In this document: positions 5,369-7,060 of the stretch, one piece after another
How the letters are laid out: each line of letters opens with the position of its first letter
Numbering within the stretch: position 1 is the first letter of the stretch
Assembly: GCA_023247285.1 (NCBI GenBank)
Contig: JAHFGU010000010.1
Span: forward strand, 12,996-20,055
Reading direction: 5' to 3'
DNA length: 7,060 bases
Origin: Candidatus Omnitrophota bacterium
GTDB taxonomy: Bacteria; Omnitrophota; Koll11; Aquiviventales; Aquiviventaceae
The notes under the pieces: generated by a model
Told to the model about the DNA's origin: nothing
Databases searched by the model: none
Seen by the model: only the letters and a program-made list of their open reading frames with translations
Translations under genes and position numbers: made by a program

Positions 5369-5632
5369 TTACGGCTTGTCCTTGAGTTGTCTATCATCAA
5401 CGGTCACGTGGTCAAAGGGCCAGTTGCCGCCATCAACCGTAAAAGCACAGTCGTGCTCGAAGCAGGGCTGTTGCTTGTCCAAGCAGTTGACGATCCTCCA
5501 AGTCCCGCCTATCTGTTTCGTGAGGATCGCCCAGACCTCTTTGTTGAGGAACGGGCAGTGGCGGGGCAGATACTTCACGTCAGGCCGCTCGGGTTGATCC
5601 GGCTTCGGCGGATTGGAAGCCAGCGGGATCAT
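5369..5632 (-). CDS. Small Cys-containing protein of unknown function next to a radical SAM gene
   Basis: An 87-residue soluble protein with no membrane segment. After a Pro-rich, charged N-terminus (1-22) comes a compact core: RHCPFLNKEVWAIL (25-38), WRIVNCLDKQQPCFEHDCAF (45-64) and GGNWPF (68-73). C26, C50, C57 and C62 with H25/H60 could bind a metal or Fe-S cluster, or form disulfides. The even spacing and the aromatic residues between them argue for a real folded domain rather than a chance ORF. I cannot place it in a named family. The start is clear: AAAGGGGG (5640-5647) lies 7 bases before the ATG, inside a repeat-derived hairpin. It ends 22 bp before the radical SAM/SPASM start chosen here and overlaps the alternative one. 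Possible roles are a substrate, electron donor or partner of that enzyme; these are inferences from position. Confidence 0.75.
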   Translation of the reverse strand: MIPLASNPPKPDQPERPDVKYLPRHCPFLNKEVWAILTKQIGGTWRIVNCLDKQQPCFEHDCAFTVDGGNWPFDHVTVDDRQLKDKP

Positions 5633-5660
5633 GGTTCGACCCCCTTTGGTCGCTCACCAT
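5631..5660 (-). promoter_or_regulatory. Hairpin holding the ribosome-binding site of the small Cys protein
   Basis: On the minus strand ATGGT pairs with ACCAT and CGACC pairs with GGTCG around the loop AAAGGG, with an unpaired GAG opposite A. The Shine-Dalgarno AAAGGGGG occupies the loop and the top of the stem, and the first two bases of the start codon (5632-5631) lie in the basal stem. Such a fold would limit initiation unless opened, for example by ribosomes finishing the upstream gene. Confidence 0.5.
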
Positions 5661-5694
5661 GACCCTGAGCGAGCGAAGCGAGTCGAAGGGTCAT
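5635..5694. repeat. Bipartite inverted repeat, dispersed TGAGCGAGCGAAGCGAGTCG type
   Basis: Two 22-bp arms, 5635-5656 (read on minus) and 5666-5687 (read on plus), agree at 18 of 22 positions and face each other around ACCATGACC. The second arm is enclosed by ATGACCCT (5659-5666) and AGGGTCAT (5687-5694), an 8-bp perfect stem. The core 'CTTCGACTCGCTTCGCTCG' and its relative 'CCTTCGACAAGCTCAGG' are, from memory, dispersed intergenic palindromes of many environmental bacteria. It fills most of the 68-bp gap between two genes. Confidence 0.65.
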
Positions 5695-5700
5695 CGGATG

Positions 5701-7060
5701 TCAGGCCTCCTGCCGACCCGCGGCGACCCATTTGATGGGCATCACAGGAAACGTCCACTGCCGCCTGCCACGCAACATGGGGGTATTGGCTTCATAAAAC
5801 GTCGGGGGTTCGTCGGTGCTCCCCGCTTTCAGACGCTCGGCCTCCTTGCGCAGGCTCCATAAGACGAGCCGCCCCGCCAATAACGCCGCCAACCTCGCCT
5901 TGAATCCAACCTCCCGTTTAATCTCCTCCAACAGCGCTGTGAGTTTCCTGCACAGCGCCGGGTTGTTCTCGCGGAACCACCATACCGCTGCCCACAGCGT
6001 CGCCGGATACACGACCGCCAGGGTTCTCGCCTCCCAGGCAAAGCGATCCCGAATGCGCGGATCCCGGTCGTGCTGATATCGCTTCCACCCATTCAGGGTG
6101 GTCCGCGCGATGCGCAGGACGCTCGGCCCGTTCACCTCGAAATCCCGCCGAAACGCCTTCAGGATGAACTCGGTTTCTTGCCCAGGCTTCAGGTGCGGAT
6201 GCTTGTGTCTGAAAACCGACTGCCCGTGCATATCCCCCTCCTGATAGTCGCTGGGGTCGAGGAGCGTCTTGTTGGCGAGATGCTCCGCGTACAGCGCGGT
6301 GCCGGGAATCGGGGTATAGAGCATGAACTGGTGAAAGTCGGTGCCGTGGCTGACGGCGTACTCGATGGCCTCATCGAGATTCTCCGGGGTGTGCTCCTCA
6401 AGCCCGATGATGCTGGAGCCGAGCACCCGGATCCCATGCGCCTGCAGGGTGCGCACCAGCTCACGGGTATCAATGCCCTGCAATTTGGCGTACTGGCTGT
6501 GCTTGCCCTCCAGCCCCATCCACACCCATGAAATGCCCAGGCGCACGAGCTGCTCGATGGGATAGGATCGCACCACGTGCGCCGAACTGAAGACGTAGAG
6601 CGCCCAGGCCTTGCCGTGCTGTTCGATCAGCTCCAAGAGCCGCAGGGCGCGCTTCTTGTGCAGGAGGAAGTTCTCGTCCATGACGAAGAACGAGCGCACC
6701 CCCATGCCCTGTTCGATGCCGCACATGACACGGAACAGCTCGTCGCCGGTCTCGTAGAAGTTGATGAACTTCCCCTTGCCCCCGAACATCGCGGAGGTGG
6801 CGCAGAAGTTGCATCCCATCGGGCAGCCGACCGAAGGGATCAAGGTCGCTGCCACGTTACGCCCCCTGTTCCCCACCGGCAGGCCCATGGTCCGCGTTCC
6901 GATGGCGGACGAAATCTGTGGATGCCGGATGGGCTGGCCGGTCTCCTCGCCGAGGAACTGCCGAAACCACCGCACGCCTTCCCCCGGCACGACGTAGTCC
7001 GCGTCGATGTACTGGGCGAGTCCCGGCCTGTTGGCGATATGGCCTCCGACGACAATCGTC
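5701..7060 (-). CDS. B12-binding domain radical SAM enzyme (N-terminus beyond right edge)
   Basis: The frame is open through the right edge, so the visible 452 residues lack most of the N-terminal domain. Visible residues 1-37 (TIVVGGHIANRP...IDADYVVPGEG) are the end of a cobalamin-binding Rossmann domain, with the GGH and GEG patterns of that class. The radical SAM barrel follows, with CPMGCNFC (C79, C83, C86) for the [4Fe-4S] cluster, VMDENFL for the next strand, WVWMGLEGKHSQYAKL and SSIIGLEEHTPEN. After the barrel, about 150 residues (nucleotides about 6150-5701) form a helical, Arg/Trp-rich extension containing two hydrophobic stretches and ending in EPPTFYEANTP; it has no catalytic motif that I recognise. 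Members of this class perform methylations, ring contractions and other hard C-C chemistry, often in lipid, cofactor or natural-product pathways; the substrate cannot be read here. A GTG at 6990 lies inside the conserved domain and is not the start. Confidence 0.88.
   Translation of the reverse strand, partial: TIVVGGHIANRPGLAQYIDADYVVPGEGVRWFRQFLGEETGQPIRHPQISSAIGTRTMGLPVGNRGRNVAATLIPSVGCPMGCNFCATSAMFGGKGKFINFYETGDELFRVMCGIEQGMGVRSFFVMDENFLLHKKRALRLLELIEQHGKAWALYVFSSAHVVRSYPIEQLVRLGISWVWMGLEGKHSQYAKLQGIDTRELVRTLQAHGIRVLGSSIIGLEEHTPENLDEAIEYAVSHGTDFHQFMLYTPIPGTALYAEHLANKTLLDPSDYQEGDMHGQSVFRHKHPHLKPGQETEFILKAFRRDFEVNGPSVLRIARTTLNGWKRYQHDRDPRIRDRFAWEARTLAVVYPATLWAAVWWFRENNPALCRKLTALLEEIKREVGFKARLAALLAGRLVLWSLRKEAERLKAGSTDEPPTFYEANTPMLRGRRQWTFPVMPIKWVAAGRQEA

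Noticed and set aside
4531..5385. 284-codon plus-strand frame
   Set aside because: It lies wholly antisense to the radical SAM/SPASM gene, which has clear family motifs; its own translation is Arg/Pro/His-rich with no domain.
5631..5694. CRISPR repeat or tRNA-like fold
   Set aside because: Only two arms are present, in inverted rather than direct order, with no spacers, no CCA end and no anticodon arm.
6988..6990. GTG as the start of the B12 radical SAM gene
   Set aside because: The frame is open to the window edge, and the residues before it (TIVVGGHIANRP...DADYV) continue the cobalamin-binding domain.

Overview
This is a gene-dense stretch of bacterial chromosome in which every supportable gene lies on the minus strand, so transcription runs from the right edge to the left. 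Base composition is GC-rich and even. The gene content is a cobalamin-type radical SAM enzyme, a NirJ/AhbD-like SPASM radical SAM enzyme, NnrS, a DUF347-repeat membrane protein and small-molecule methyltransferases. It suggests an environmental bacterium of the Nitrospirota / NC10 (Methylomirabilota) kind. That is a weak inference, because no marker gene is present.

Right block (about 7060 to 2957), in transcription order: a B12-binding radical SAM enzyme cut by the window edge; a 68-bp gap filled by a bipartite inverted repeat; an 87-residue cysteine-bearing protein of unknown function; a radical SAM/SPASM protein resembling heme d1/heme b maturases and the BA_1875/TIGR04053 group; and NnrS, a polytopic haem/NO-response membrane protein whose start overlaps the radical SAM stop by ATGA. 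The last three look like one translationally linked unit and suggest a haem, nitric oxide or redox role. The short gap after NnrS holds a 60-codon ORF of doubtful status and a possible promoter for the next gene.

Middle block (2647 to 2107): a small cupin followed directly by the C-terminal half of a DUF4242 protein. Its first 45 or so codons are missing, which implies a deletion between two formerly adjacent genes.

Left block (1990 to 1): a four-helix membrane protein, a DUF347 four-repeat membrane protein (ATGA overlap), an ICMT/PEMT-like membrane methyltransferase, and the N-terminus of a second methyltransferase of the same type. These four are tightly packed and look like one operon. 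Its apparent promoter is a 16-bp near-perfect palindrome carrying an extended -10 element on each strand. On the minus strand this places the transcript start at or within a base or two of the ATG, so a leaderless mRNA is likely.

The points most worth a second look are the repeat-derived ribosome-binding hairpin at 5631-5660, the palindromic bidirectional promoter at 1998-2017, the cupin/DUF4242 deletion scar, and the small Cys protein + SPASM radical SAM + NnrS cassette. No CRISPR array, tRNA, rRNA, insertion sequence or phage gene was seen.
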